Positions 25,276 through 32,668 of a DNA stretch of 64,000 nucleotides are shown one piece after another. The position numbers and the translations under genes were made by a program. The DNA comes from Acidobacteriota bacterium (GTDB taxonomy: Bacteria; Acidobacteriota; UBA6911; RPQK01; DATIPO01): contig DATIPQ010000017.1 of assembly GCA_035471785.1 (NCBI GenBank), positions 201,082-265,081 of the forward strand. The letters run 5' to 3'. Each line of letters starts with the position of its first letter. Positions within the stretch are counted from its first letter, which is position 1. The notes under the pieces are model-generated. The model was given only the letters and a program-made list of their open reading frames with translations, ran no database searches and was not told the DNA's origin.

Positions 25276-25468
25276 TCTCAAAACTCCTTTCACCCCCGTA
25301 GACGGAGGTCTCCCCAAAAAGACGCAGCAGCCGCCCGCTCCTCAATTCCAGCACTCTCTCCCCCCAGACCCGCCTGGTCATCTACCCATTCGCCTCGCGC
25401 GAACTCTCCTTCGGCGACTGGAGCACGTTCCCCCCCTGAAACCGGGAAATCCGGGGGTGGAAAACGGC

Positions 25469-25879
25469 TCAGATGCGCGGGAGGATTTGGATTCCCGTCA
25501 GTCCGAGATGGCGGTCCGTGGCCCAGGCCTGCCCGATGCCGTGCCTGGCCATAAGAGCGAGGCTGGATGCGTCGACATAGGTCAGCTTGGAGCCGCGTAG
25601 CGAGTCGAGCGTCCTGCCGACTTCCGCATGGTGTTCAGGATCAGTGTCGAAGACGACCAAACCGTCGAGGTTGTCGATGAAAAGCCGGAACTGGCGAGCC
25701 GTCTCCTCCCCGTACTTGTGGAGAAACCATGAGTAGGCTTCGGACCGCACCAATGAGGACGTATGCCAGCGGACCTGAGGACCGTCAAACAGAGCGAGCG
25801 CCCGGGCGTGGTGCTTATCGCGGGCGTTGAGGAAAGCAATGAAGATGCCGCTGTCGAGGAAAACCTTGGCTAGACTCAT
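25469..25879 (-). CDS. vapC: PIN-domain toxin (VapC)
   Basis: A 136-aa PIN ribonuclease. Acidic metal-site residues are visible: D9 in VFLDSGIFI, a Glu in LVRSEAYSWF, D in KLTYVDASSLAL and D in QAWATDRHLGL. VapC toxins cut specific RNAs such as tRNA. Its start overlaps the antitoxin stop by ATGA, the usual vapBC arrangement. Confidence 0.85.
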   Translation of the reverse strand: MSLAKVFLDSGIFIAFLNARDKHHARALALFDGPQVRWHTSSLVRSEAYSWFLHKYGEETARQFRLFIDNLDGLVVFDTDPEHHAEVGRTLDSLRGSKLTYVDASSLALMARHGIGQAWATDRHLGLTGIQILPRI

Positions 25880-26103
25880 GGGGTGTCGCGCCCGTACACG
25901 ACATCATCGATAGTCTCGCTATCGTCTGGCTCACCTTCTACCATCCCGGCATACGCCATCCAAGGCTTGTCTGCGGGCACTCGGGAAACCATTTCCTCGA
26001 TGCCGCGGCGAACAAGCTCCGCAAGTGAGATGCCCTGCCTCCTGGCAACATCCTTGGCCCGCTCGTAGAGTGCCTCGTCGACGGAGATCTGGGTCCTAAT
26101 CAT
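25876..26103 (-). CDS. vapB: ribbon-helix-helix antitoxin (VapB)
   Basis: A 75-aa protein. The first ~45 residues form a ribbon-helix-helix DNA-binding domain (MIRTQISVDEALYERAKDVA, then GISLAELVRRGIEEM). The acidic tail (EGEPDDSETIDDV) would bind and neutralise VapC. The gene follows a palindromic operator-promoter and probably has no leader. Confidence 0.82.
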   Translation of the reverse strand: MIRTQISVDEALYERAKDVARRQGISLAELVRRGIEEMVSRVPADKPWMAYAGMVEGEPDDSETIDDVVYGRDTP

Positions 26104-26130
26104 GTTATCACTATAACATAGTCTGATAAC
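26104..26130 (-). promoter_or_regulatory. vapBC promoter and operator
   Basis: GTTATC and GATAAC are outer arms of an inverted repeat; inside it CTAT-GTT-ATAG is a second palindrome. On the minus strand the -10 candidate TATAGT (26110-26115) is embedded, ending 6 nt before the vapB ATG. This suits autoregulation by VapB(C). Confidence 0.6.
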
Positions 26131-26148
26131 AACTATCGCTTGTCGGCA

Positions 26149-26730
26149 TCATGGGCCCCCCGTTTGCCAGGACTTGATGGCTTCCAGCGGCCATAACAGC
26201 ATGATGATGTTCAAGAGGAGGTTGTCCCGGATAAAGAACAGCAGCAGCGCTTCGATGGCGATGAACAGGCTGATCGAGGCCCACACGGGAAGTCTTGCGG
26301 CCAGGGCGAAGCCGGCGATGCAGGCCAGGATATCGCCCAGCGAGTTAGCCACGCTGTCTCCATAGTATCCCAGCGCCATGGTCTCCTCGCGATAGCGCTC
26401 GATCACCCAGCTCGTGTTTTCAACGATCTCCCACAGCGACTCCATGACAAGAGCCGCCAGCAGCCGGTCGAGCACCGTCCAGCGCCGGCGCGTCAGCAGC
26501 CAGAGCAGTGCGTAGAAGCCGATTCCGTGGAGAACGTGGGTGAAGGAGTAGGGATCGAAGAGGTGCTGGGAGTTATGGAAGCTGTTGATGGCCCCCGACC
26601 ACAGATCCGCCTCCCCTCCCTTGCACCACCAGGGCCTGCCCATCAGGGCCAGTACGATCAGCGTCAAGCCCAGGCAAACCACGCTGCCCAGCAGGTGCCG
26701 TCGGCCGAGCGTTGAGGAAGAGGCGGGCAT
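26149..26730 (-). CDS. DUF2585 (UPF0314) membrane protein
   Basis: A 193-aa protein with five or six hydrophobic segments and strong DUF2585 signatures: GRPWWCKGGEADLWSG, NSFHNSQHLFDPYSFTHVLHG, WEIVENTSWVIERYRE, and GYYGDSVANSLGDILACIAG. Function unknown; the H/E/D-rich membrane motifs suggest a catalytic or metal site. ATG start. The gene stands alone between vapBC and the protease module. Confidence 0.88.
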   Translation of the reverse strand: MPASSSTLGRRHLLGSVVCLGLTLIVLALMGRPWWCKGGEADLWSGAINSFHNSQHLFDPYSFTHVLHGIGFYALLWLLTRRRWTVLDRLLAALVMESLWEIVENTSWVIERYREETMALGYYGDSVANSLGDILACIAGFALAARLPVWASISLFIAIEALLLFFIRDNLLLNIIMLLWPLEAIKSWQTGGP

Positions 26731-26860
26731 AGCCGAAGTATACCGTGCCCGGCGTCTCGGTCACTCCGAGCGGACTTCGTCGAGGGCCAGACGGCTTGCT
26801 CGCGGACTGCCCCGTCAATGACTGTGGCGGTGAGACTGGAGGCCGGTGGTGGATCTGGCG

Positions 26861-27082
26861 CTAGGAAAGGGCCTGAAAATGGCCGCCGGCGCTGACCACG
26901 ACCTTGAATCCGTCGAGTTCCTTGGGGAGCTTCTCCGCCACCGCCTCGTGGGAGACGAAGACAGTGATGCAGTCTTCCTGGCCCGACTTGCCCTGACCCA
27001 CGCCTTCCACGCCGTCGATTTCGTCCAGCCAGGACTCGGCCTTGCGCAGGGCTGAGGCGATGGTTTTCTTTTGTTGACTCAT
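26861..27082 (-). CDS. small protein resembling the N-terminal domain of the adjacent protease
   Basis: A 73-aa protein. After a short helix, residues about 22-66 run VEGVGQGKSGQEDCITVFVS-HE, then LPKELDGFKVVVSAGGHF. Residues about 28-85 of the protease encoded just upstream have the same order: GVALGHKVKDGQ, AISVLVSHKVDP, VPKSIKNVKTDVVEVG. This looks like a stand-alone paralogue of the protease's leader domain, possibly an inhibitor or chaperone-like prodomain; this role is inference. GAGGAG lies 10 nt before the ATG. A perfect hairpin sits between the two genes. Confidence 0.75.
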   Translation of the reverse strand: MSQQKKTIASALRKAESWLDEIDGVEGVGQGKSGQEDCITVFVSHEAVAEKLPKELDGFKVVVSAGGHFQALS

Positions 27083-27100
27083 GGCCGGTTTTCTCCTCAA

Positions 27101-27130
27101 GGGATGGAGGCTTCGGGAAGCCTCCATCCC
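27101..27130 (-). promoter_or_regulatory. perfect 13-bp intercistronic hairpin
   Basis: GGGATGGAGGCTT and AAGCCTCCATCCC pair without mismatch around a 4-nt loop. In the direction of transcription the hairpin lies after the protease gene and ends just before the ribosome site of the small gene. TATAAA sits directly upstream of it. It may be a processing or stabilizing element, or an attenuator; read on the plus strand it is followed by TTTATAA. Confidence 0.65.
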
Positions 27131-27188
27131 TTTATAAGAGTCATCGTAGCATGCCTTTCGGGTCCACGATGCGCCATCGCGGTGGACG

Positions 27189-28211
27189 CTACTTCTCGGT
27201 GATGCGCACGCGCAGAAGGAGCTGGACGAAGGCGATGTTGTTGATGATCGTGGCCACCGACGAGCCGGCGAAGAGCAGGCCCACCGCCCCCTCGTCCAGA
27301 TTGGTGACAAGGCTTCCCGAGTCGCCCGGGGCGCTCATGTCGGAAGTGACGATCTGTCGGCAGAAGCGGGCCACGCGTCCGCCTCCGTAGTTGACGTTGA
27401 CGGTGGCGTTGATGGCCGTTACGCGGCCGGTGGTGAAGCCGGTGGTGCGTCCCGCCTTCTGCACGATGTCGCCCACCTTGGGCGCGGTGTAGAGGGTCTT
27501 GACCGGTCCGCCCCAGAAGGGATCGCGGTCGAGGTCCTGCAGGTTGCATTCGGCGATGGCGGCGTCCACGTAGTTGCAGGGCGCGTTGCCTCCGCTGATG
27601 AAGCGGATAGGGATAAAGCGCCTCAGCTTGCCGATGAAGTCGCGGGGAAAGACGCCTCCGTCGACACGTCCGGGCTGGATGACGGCGGAGCCGATGGGCG
27701 CCGCATTGGAGTTGGCCAGCACGTGGTTGTTGCTGAGGATGTAGTAGGCCGAGGGCTTGCTGGGGAAAGGGGTCAAGTCATAGCAGCCCGTGGCGATCGT
27801 TCCCGTGCCTCCCTGATGGGCCAGGCTGACGCTGAAGCCGCCCCGTGCGGGGCGCAGGCGCCGCCGAAGCCCTGGAGAGAAGGGCGCGGCCTGGATTCCG
27901 GCATCCGCCTCAGTTTCTTCCGAGGCATTGCCGGGAGACTGGTCGCCCGCGAAGATCTCCCCCACTTCGACCACGTCGGTCTTGACGTTCTTGATCGACT
28001 TGGGGACCCTGTTTTCGGACGACAGCAGGGCGGGGTCGACCTTGTGAGAGACCAGCACCGAGATGGCGGGCTCCTTGGTCTCCTGGCCGTCCTTGACCTT
28101 GTGTCCCAAGGCCACTCCTTGCACGTTGGCCATGCCCAGCAGGTCCTCCTCGGCTCCCGCTTGTACCGACGCCAAGTCAAGCATTTCTTCTGGTACCGTT
28201 TGTTCTAGCAT
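27189..28211 (-). CDS. trypsin-fold serine protease with N-terminal prodomain-like module
   Basis: A 340-aa protein. Residues ~25-85 are the domain shared with the small downstream protein. A proline/charged linker follows, then a chymotrypsin-like domain with the triad in order: H163 in ILSNNHVLANSN, D216 in NYVDAAIAEC and S298 in SAPGDSGSLVT. There is no signal peptide or transmembrane start (MLEQTVPEEMLDLA), so a cytoplasmic location is implied, which is unusual for this fold in bacteria. AAGGAG lies 5 nt before the ATG. The gene is 145 bp downstream of the TPR-CHAT gene in the same direction, with an inverted repeat between them, and may be part of its regulon. Confidence 0.85.
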   Translation of the reverse strand: MLEQTVPEEMLDLASVQAGAEEDLLGMANVQGVALGHKVKDGQETKEPAISVLVSHKVDPALLSSENRVPKSIKNVKTDVVEVGEIFAGDQSPGNASEETEADAGIQAAPFSPGLRRRLRPARGGFSVSLAHQGGTGTIATGCYDLTPFPSKPSAYYILSNNHVLANSNAAPIGSAVIQPGRVDGGVFPRDFIGKLRRFIPIRFISGGNAPCNYVDAAIAECNLQDLDRDPFWGGPVKTLYTAPKVGDIVQKAGRTTGFTTGRVTAINATVNVNYGGGRVARFCRQIVTSDMSAPGDSGSLVTNLDEGAVGLLFAGSSVATIINNIAFVQLLLRVRITEK

Positions 28212-28232
28212 CTCTGCTCCTTTTCAAGGGCA

Positions 28233-28286
28233 GATCTTCAGCCTCCATCAGACCTGGCCAGGCACAACTCGACCCGGCTGAAGATC
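28233..28286 (-). promoter_or_regulatory. inverted repeat in the protease leader
   Basis: GATCTTCAGCC and GGCTGAAGATC (11 bp each) are separated by 32 nt, which contain a second palindrome CCTGGCCAGG. In the protease mRNA this structure ends shortly before the ribosome site. It could be a leader-RNA switch, a terminator for the CHAT operon or a protein site. Confidence 0.5.
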
Positions 28287-28356
28287 AAAGAGTGATTGAT
28301 TAATCTGTGCCTCTTTTAAGTAAGTCCTCCAGAGGAGGCTCACTGTTCGGATTTCT

Positions 28357-30876
28357 TCAGCGCGGCTGGGAACCGTTGAGAGACTCGGGGTGCTGGACGA
28401 AGAGTTGGAAGGCTCCCCAGTAAAAGGGCTGGCGGAAGTTCTCGTTCTGGGAATCAAGCATCCTGAGTTTGGCGCTGCGCAGAGCTTGAGGGGGGGCGAC
28501 CTCGCGAGACATCTGACGGTAGAAGTGCTGCATAAGATGAAAGGTGGCGTCTCCGTCCACCTCCCACAGACCTGCCGCAACCCGTCGTGCACCAGACTGC
28601 AGAAAAGCCCATGCAAAGCCGACCAGACCTTCGCCAGAATAGGCCTTAGCCCCCGCGCTGTGGCAGGCGGAGAGCGTTACCAGGTCAGCTCCTACGCCCT
28701 GGTTCAGTATGTCGCGGGCATAGAGCTTAAAAGCTTTCAGAGGGGAGGAGCGGGACAGGATGATCGCCGATTCCAGCGGCTTCTCCTGATTTGCTTCGGC
28801 GTGAGCTGCGAAATGGATGAAGCTGAAGCCCTGGTTCATTGTTTCTTCCAGATACCTCTCTGGCGTGGCCTCGGCGCGGCGCAATACGAGATGGGTCCGC
28901 TCTTGCAGACTTTCGATGATTACCAGGATTTCCTCGGCGGCTCGGGGAGGCCGGCCCCATGGGGGCATTTCTTCCGGATCCCCGATGAGCAGCACCCGGT
29001 CCGCTCGACCCTCGGCCTCGCTTGGCGCGGCGATCAGATCCAGCGTGGGCACCAAAATCAGGGTGACGTCCCGAATCCAGTAATGAGGCTGGTGCCCGTC
29101 CACGACTAGAGTTTCGAAATTCAGTCCATGCAGAGGTCCGTCGGCGACCAGGTAAACCGTGCTGCCCGGGGCGATGTCGGCGGGTGACACCAATCGTTCG
29201 TAGAGTATTTGTCCCAGCTTGGACGCCGTTGAGTAATTGCGCTCTCGGATCACCGAGTCTTGATAACGTTCCACCCAATCGGCGATTCTGGCCCGGTTGG
29301 GAATCTCATGTACGTCAATGCCCTGTGCCGTAACTTCCCACAGCCAGGAACGCTCGGGTCCCAGCCAGTAGGAGAGGAAGACGCTGTCTGAGCGCCGGGC
29401 CGCTCCCTGATAATCGGGCGCTTGGTATCCGTTACGCAGCATAGCGGCGTTTTCGGATCGTTCCGCCAGTACTCTGGCCCGGCTGGATTCCACCACCTGC
29501 AGGGCCTCGGCCACTTTACCCCGCTGGAGCAGCATCTCCACATAGTCGTGGTAGAAGCGGGCTAGGACGGCGAAGAACTCGATGCGGTGAATCTGCTCCT
29601 GCAGAAGGTCGGTGGAGCGCTCGATGACGGCAAGCGCCTGTCGGTAGTAGCGGTCGGCCTCGTCCCAATCGCGCCGCGCCGCGGAGATCTTGGCTAGTCC
29701 CGCCATGGCGTCCCAGCGGAGTTGAGCATGCAGATCCGGGTCCTGCAGGATCGTCTTCAGGATGACTTCGGCACGGTCGAACTCCCCGCGGCCCAGGTGG
29801 ATGCGGGCCAGGGTCAGCCGCTGATAGATCAAACTCCTGACGTCGCCCTGTGAGCGTTTCCAGTCCATCGCCCTGGCATTGAAGTCCTCGGCCTCCTCCC
29901 ACCGTTCTTGCAGCAGCAGAGCAACGGCGAAGTTGCCGGCGAGGCGCCCGGCCTGATGGAGCTCCTCAAGCTCCAAGGCCTTGGCTATGCCCGAACGGAA
30001 ATGCTCCTCGGACTCTGCATAGCGTCCTTCCCTCACGTAACTGTTGGCGATCTCTCCAAGACATTCAGCGACGTCGAAGGCAGGCGCCTCCTCCCAGTTC
30101 AGCATCTCGCGACACCGTTGACGGCACTCCTCGAAATGTCCCAGCCTGCGATGACTGATTGCCAGATCCAAGAGGGCGACTTGCTGGACGATGCGCGAAC
30201 CCGCCTTTCGGCCCGCCTCAAGGGCCTGCTCCTGCCAATTGAGGGCTTTGTCCCAATGGTGGCGGGCCAGATTCAGATAGCCAAGATTCAAAGTGGCCAG
30301 GGATTCAAGGTAGACGTCTTCTTCCTCGCGGGCCGAGTCCAGCGCCTCCAGCAGGGCCGTTTCAGCCGTGGCAAACTCGCCCATCCGGATCAAGAGCTGG
30401 CCTTGGCGGTTCTGGATTTCGGCTCTCAGGAGGCTGTCGCCGAGTTCTTCAGCTTCCGCTAAGGCCTTGTCGTAGAGATCGATGGCTGAACGGCGCAACT
30501 CGAGTCCCAGTTCTTCGTCTGGCTCGGCCCGGCTGCGGTAGCGCGGGATGTCTGCCCTCAACATCTGCTGTCTCACGCGCAGGCGGGCGAATTCCTCGCT
30601 TTCCGGGATTTCGGCCTGAAGAAGAACCGCCGCCTGAGCCAGCTCGCGGGCCCCCAGATGGGCTTCGGCTCTCAGCAGCCGAAACTTGAGTTGCTGCACC
30701 TCGGGAAGATTGGGCCAGGTTTCGAGGGTCCTCTTGGCGGCATTGGACGCTTCTGTCCAGTCGCCGCTCCGGATTGCCGAGATGATACGCTCCTCGGCCT
30801 CGCCAGGCTCTTCCGGTGCTGTTCCCTGGCTGCAAGCGGTCAGGAGCATTGTGAGAATCGCTACCCATTCTCTCAT
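28357..30876 (-). CDS. TPR-CHAT lipoprotein (caspase-like protease)
   Basis: An 839-aa protein. The lipobox LLTAC (Cys15) ends a short signal peptide, so it is probably anchored in the envelope. About residues 30-480 hold TPR-like helical repeats, such as YLESLATLNLGYLNLARHHW and similar segments. The C-terminal ~300 residues form a CHAT domain: FSFIHFAAHAE gives His692 and VTLSACHSAG gives Cys738, the caspase-type dyad, and AFLQSGARRVAAGLWEVDGD is a family hallmark. CHAT proteins cleave partner proteins when the TPR part senses a signal. The gene is 26 bp after the anti-sigma gene, forming one operon. By eye it uses more A/T-ending codons than its neighbours. Confidence 0.88.
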   Translation of the reverse strand: MREWVAILTMLLTACSQGTAPEEPGEAEERIISAIRSGDWTEASNAAKRTLETWPNLPEVQQLKFRLLRAEAHLGARELAQAAVLLQAEIPESEEFARLRVRQQMLRADIPRYRSRAEPDEELGLELRRSAIDLYDKALAEAEELGDSLLRAEIQNRQGQLLIRMGEFATAETALLEALDSAREEEDVYLESLATLNLGYLNLARHHWDKALNWQEQALEAGRKAGSRIVQQVALLDLAISHRRLGHFEECRQRCREMLNWEEAPAFDVAECLGEIANSYVREGRYAESEEHFRSGIAKALELEELHQAGRLAGNFAVALLLQERWEEAEDFNARAMDWKRSQGDVRSLIYQRLTLARIHLGRGEFDRAEVILKTILQDPDLHAQLRWDAMAGLAKISAARRDWDEADRYYRQALAVIERSTDLLQEQIHRIEFFAVLARFYHDYVEMLLQRGKVAEALQVVESSRARVLAERSENAAMLRNGYQAPDYQGAARRSDSVFLSYWLGPERSWLWEVTAQGIDVHEIPNRARIADWVERYQDSVIRERNYSTASKLGQILYERLVSPADIAPGSTVYLVADGPLHGLNFETLVVDGHQPHYWIRDVTLILVPTLDLIAAPSEAEGRADRVLLIGDPEEMPPWGRPPRAAEEILVIIESLQERTHLVLRRAEATPERYLEETMNQGFSFIHFAAHAEANQEKPLESAIILSRSSPLKAFKLYARDILNQGVGADLVTLSACHSAGAKAYSGEGLVGFAWAFLQSGARRVAAGLWEVDGDATFHLMQHFYRQMSREVAPPQALRSAKLRMLDSQNENFRQPFYWGAFQLFVQHPESLNGSQPR

Positions 30877-30902
30877 CGATGGTTCTCCTGGAGGTTTTGC
30901 AC

Positions 30903-31643
30903 CTATTCACGAGGGAGTGGCCGCGTGGTGACAAAGGAAACGCTTCTGATGGGCACAAGCCTGTTATCGTAATCCCTGCGGCCCTCAATGGTCAGGGTCC
31001 AGATCTTGCCAATCCCCAGCGGTTGGGCCGGCAACAGCAGATTGAGTTGACTCCGGCCGGTCGCCTGCCAAGTTCCGAAAGGCTCCTCTCCGGATTCGCC
31101 GCGAAGGCTGCACTGGAATTCGCTGAACTCGATGAACTGCTGCAAAGCGTCATCGAAGGTGTTGATGTCGATCTGCAAGGCGACAAAGCGCTGTTCTTCT
31201 GCCACCGGGACGTTGAGGGTGTCGGAGTTTTGGCCTTGGGAACCCGGCCCTCGGACGTTAGTTAGGTTGACCAGCTCGAAATCACGGGGAGACTTGAGAT
31301 CGGCAAGTTGAAAACCGAGCGTCAGGTTCAGGCCGGCCAGCAGGCCGGCCGCCGTGAGCGGGACGGTCTTCCAGATCCAGACGGGCAGGGTGCGGGCCGA
31401 ATCGTCTGGGGCCGGTTCGGTCTCGGCGATGAAACTCATGAACCGGTCGTAGTTCTCCGGCGAAGGTTGGGGGATGTCGTCGGACCACTTGCGCACTGAC
31501 GCTCTGATTTGCCGGTAATCCTCCACCGCTTGCCGACAAGAGGAGCAGCCTCTTAGGTGACGGCTCACTCTCCAGCGCTGAAGCCGGGGAAGTTGCCCTG
31601 CCGCGTAATCAGGCAACAGCATTTCAAGGTCTTCGTGACTCAT
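30903..31643 (-). CDS. anti-sigma factor with zinc-finger (zf-HC2) domain
   Basis: A 246-aa protein. Residues ~1-40 carry the anti-sigma zinc motif in RWRVSRHLRGCSSCRQAV (H-x3-C-x2-C). A transmembrane segment follows near residues 92-110 (VPLTAAGLLAGLNLTLGF). The C-terminal ~130 residues are outside the membrane and have a mixed beta appearance, perhaps the signal-receiving part. It lies 22 bp after the sigma gene and 26 bp before the TPR-CHAT gene, so the CHAT protease could act in the signal chain; this is inference. Confidence 0.82.
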   Translation of the reverse strand: MSHEDLEMLLPDYAAGQLPRLQRWRVSRHLRGCSSCRQAVEDYRQIRASVRKWSDDIPQPSPENYDRFMSFIAETEPAPDDSARTLPVWIWKTVPLTAAGLLAGLNLTLGFQLADLKSPRDFELVNLTNVRGPGSQGQNSDTLNVPVAEEQRFVALQIDINTFDDALQQFIEFSEFQCSLRGESGEEPFGTWQATGRSQLNLLLPAQPLGIGKIWTLTIEGRRDYDNRLVPIRSVSFVTTRPLPRE

Positions 31644-31665
31644 TCAACCACTTTCCTTAGGTTCT

Positions 31666-32208
31666 TTATTTTCCCAGCCTGGAGCTTCGCAGCCTCTCAA
31701 GGATCTCACGTCGACGTCGTCTGACTGTTCCGTCAGGACGGTTGAGGATCTTCCCAATCTCAATAGAAGAGAGTTCATGGACTTCGGAGAGGATCAGAAG
31801 CTCCCGGTCTGGTTGGGGCAGCCCTCTCAGCATTCGCATTGTCAGATCGTGCTTGATCAGGAGTTCGTCGATCAGGGGGTTGTGGTCTTCGCATTCGAAT
31901 AGTCGCCCGGGATCGACCGAGGGAGTCCTTCTCGAGATCCTTGCGAGAGCTTGTTTGTGGGCGATGCCGAACAAGTAGCTGGTCGGATTGCCGCCCCGGT
32001 ATCTTTTTGCCGCTCCCGTCCAGACTGCGATCATCACGTCGTGAAACACTCCTTCGGCATCTTCGTAAATGCCCAGCATGCCGTATAGGAACTTTATGAT
32101 CGGATGTGAAAAGGTCTTGTAGAGCATGCCGCCAGCCTCGTGATCTCCTTCCTGGGCAATCTTTCTCAGCCACTGCTTAGCTTTGAGATCACGTTCTGAG
32201 CGTGACAT
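31666..32208 (-). CDS. ECF-type RNA polymerase sigma factor
   Basis: A 180-aa sigma factor. Region 2 includes EDAEGVFHDVMIAVWTGA and YLFGIAHKQALARI. Region 4 includes LPQPDRELLILSEVHELSS and IEIGKILNRPDGTVRRRRREIL, the helix-turn-helix. The ATG at 32208 is chosen because the frame upstream lacks protein character. It heads the operon with the anti-sigma and TPR-CHAT genes and probably drives that operon and perhaps the divergent 32669 gene. Confidence 0.85.
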   Translation of the reverse strand: MSRSERDLKAKQWLRKIAQEGDHEAGGMLYKTFSHPIIKFLYGMLGIYEDAEGVFHDVMIAVWTGAAKRYRGGNPTSYLFGIAHKQALARISRRTPSVDPGRLFECEDHNPLIDELLIKHDLTMRMLRGLPQPDRELLILSEVHELSSIEIGKILNRPDGTVRRRRREILERLRSSRLGK

Positions 32209-32668
32209 GGCCAACCTCGAATTCGAGGAATCCGAGCAGGGCTCAACTCCGGCTGAAAACCGGTTCTCTTTCCGGTCGCGGGGCGTCGAGAACCTCAAAA
32301 GGTTGCTGCGAGAAGTCCTTGCCACAAAGGTTCTCCAATCGAACTTAACTACATCGGCCCGCCGCCGCTTAACGGCAGTCTTGACAAGTAAGTAATGGGA
32401 ACTCTCGCAACTGTTCGCAAAAATCAGTCTGCCGGAGGTGCAGTCCTGCCAGGTATTGCGTCTTGCGGCTGATTTAAGCAGCCTGGCAGCCGGTCGTCAA
32501 GGGCCGAAAAGTCCTTTTCAGGCCGTCTAACGTTTCGACTTTGATTTTTTCCGAACAGTTGGCGCCCCCGGCCCTACTTACTCCTGAACGAACAAGAGAG
32601 GCACGAGGACGGGGAGAGCGCGGTTTTGGCGTCTCTCACAACCTCAAAAGGGAAAGCGAGTCTAAACG
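32209..32668. other. divergent regulatory interval
   Basis: 460 bp between the sigma gene (minus) and the orphan gene (plus). No gene is supported. It holds scattered A/T-rich blocks, for example TTTGATTTTTTCC near 32538, where promoters would be expected. No two-hexamer sigma70 promoter stands out, which would suit control by the ECF factor. Confidence 0.4.
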
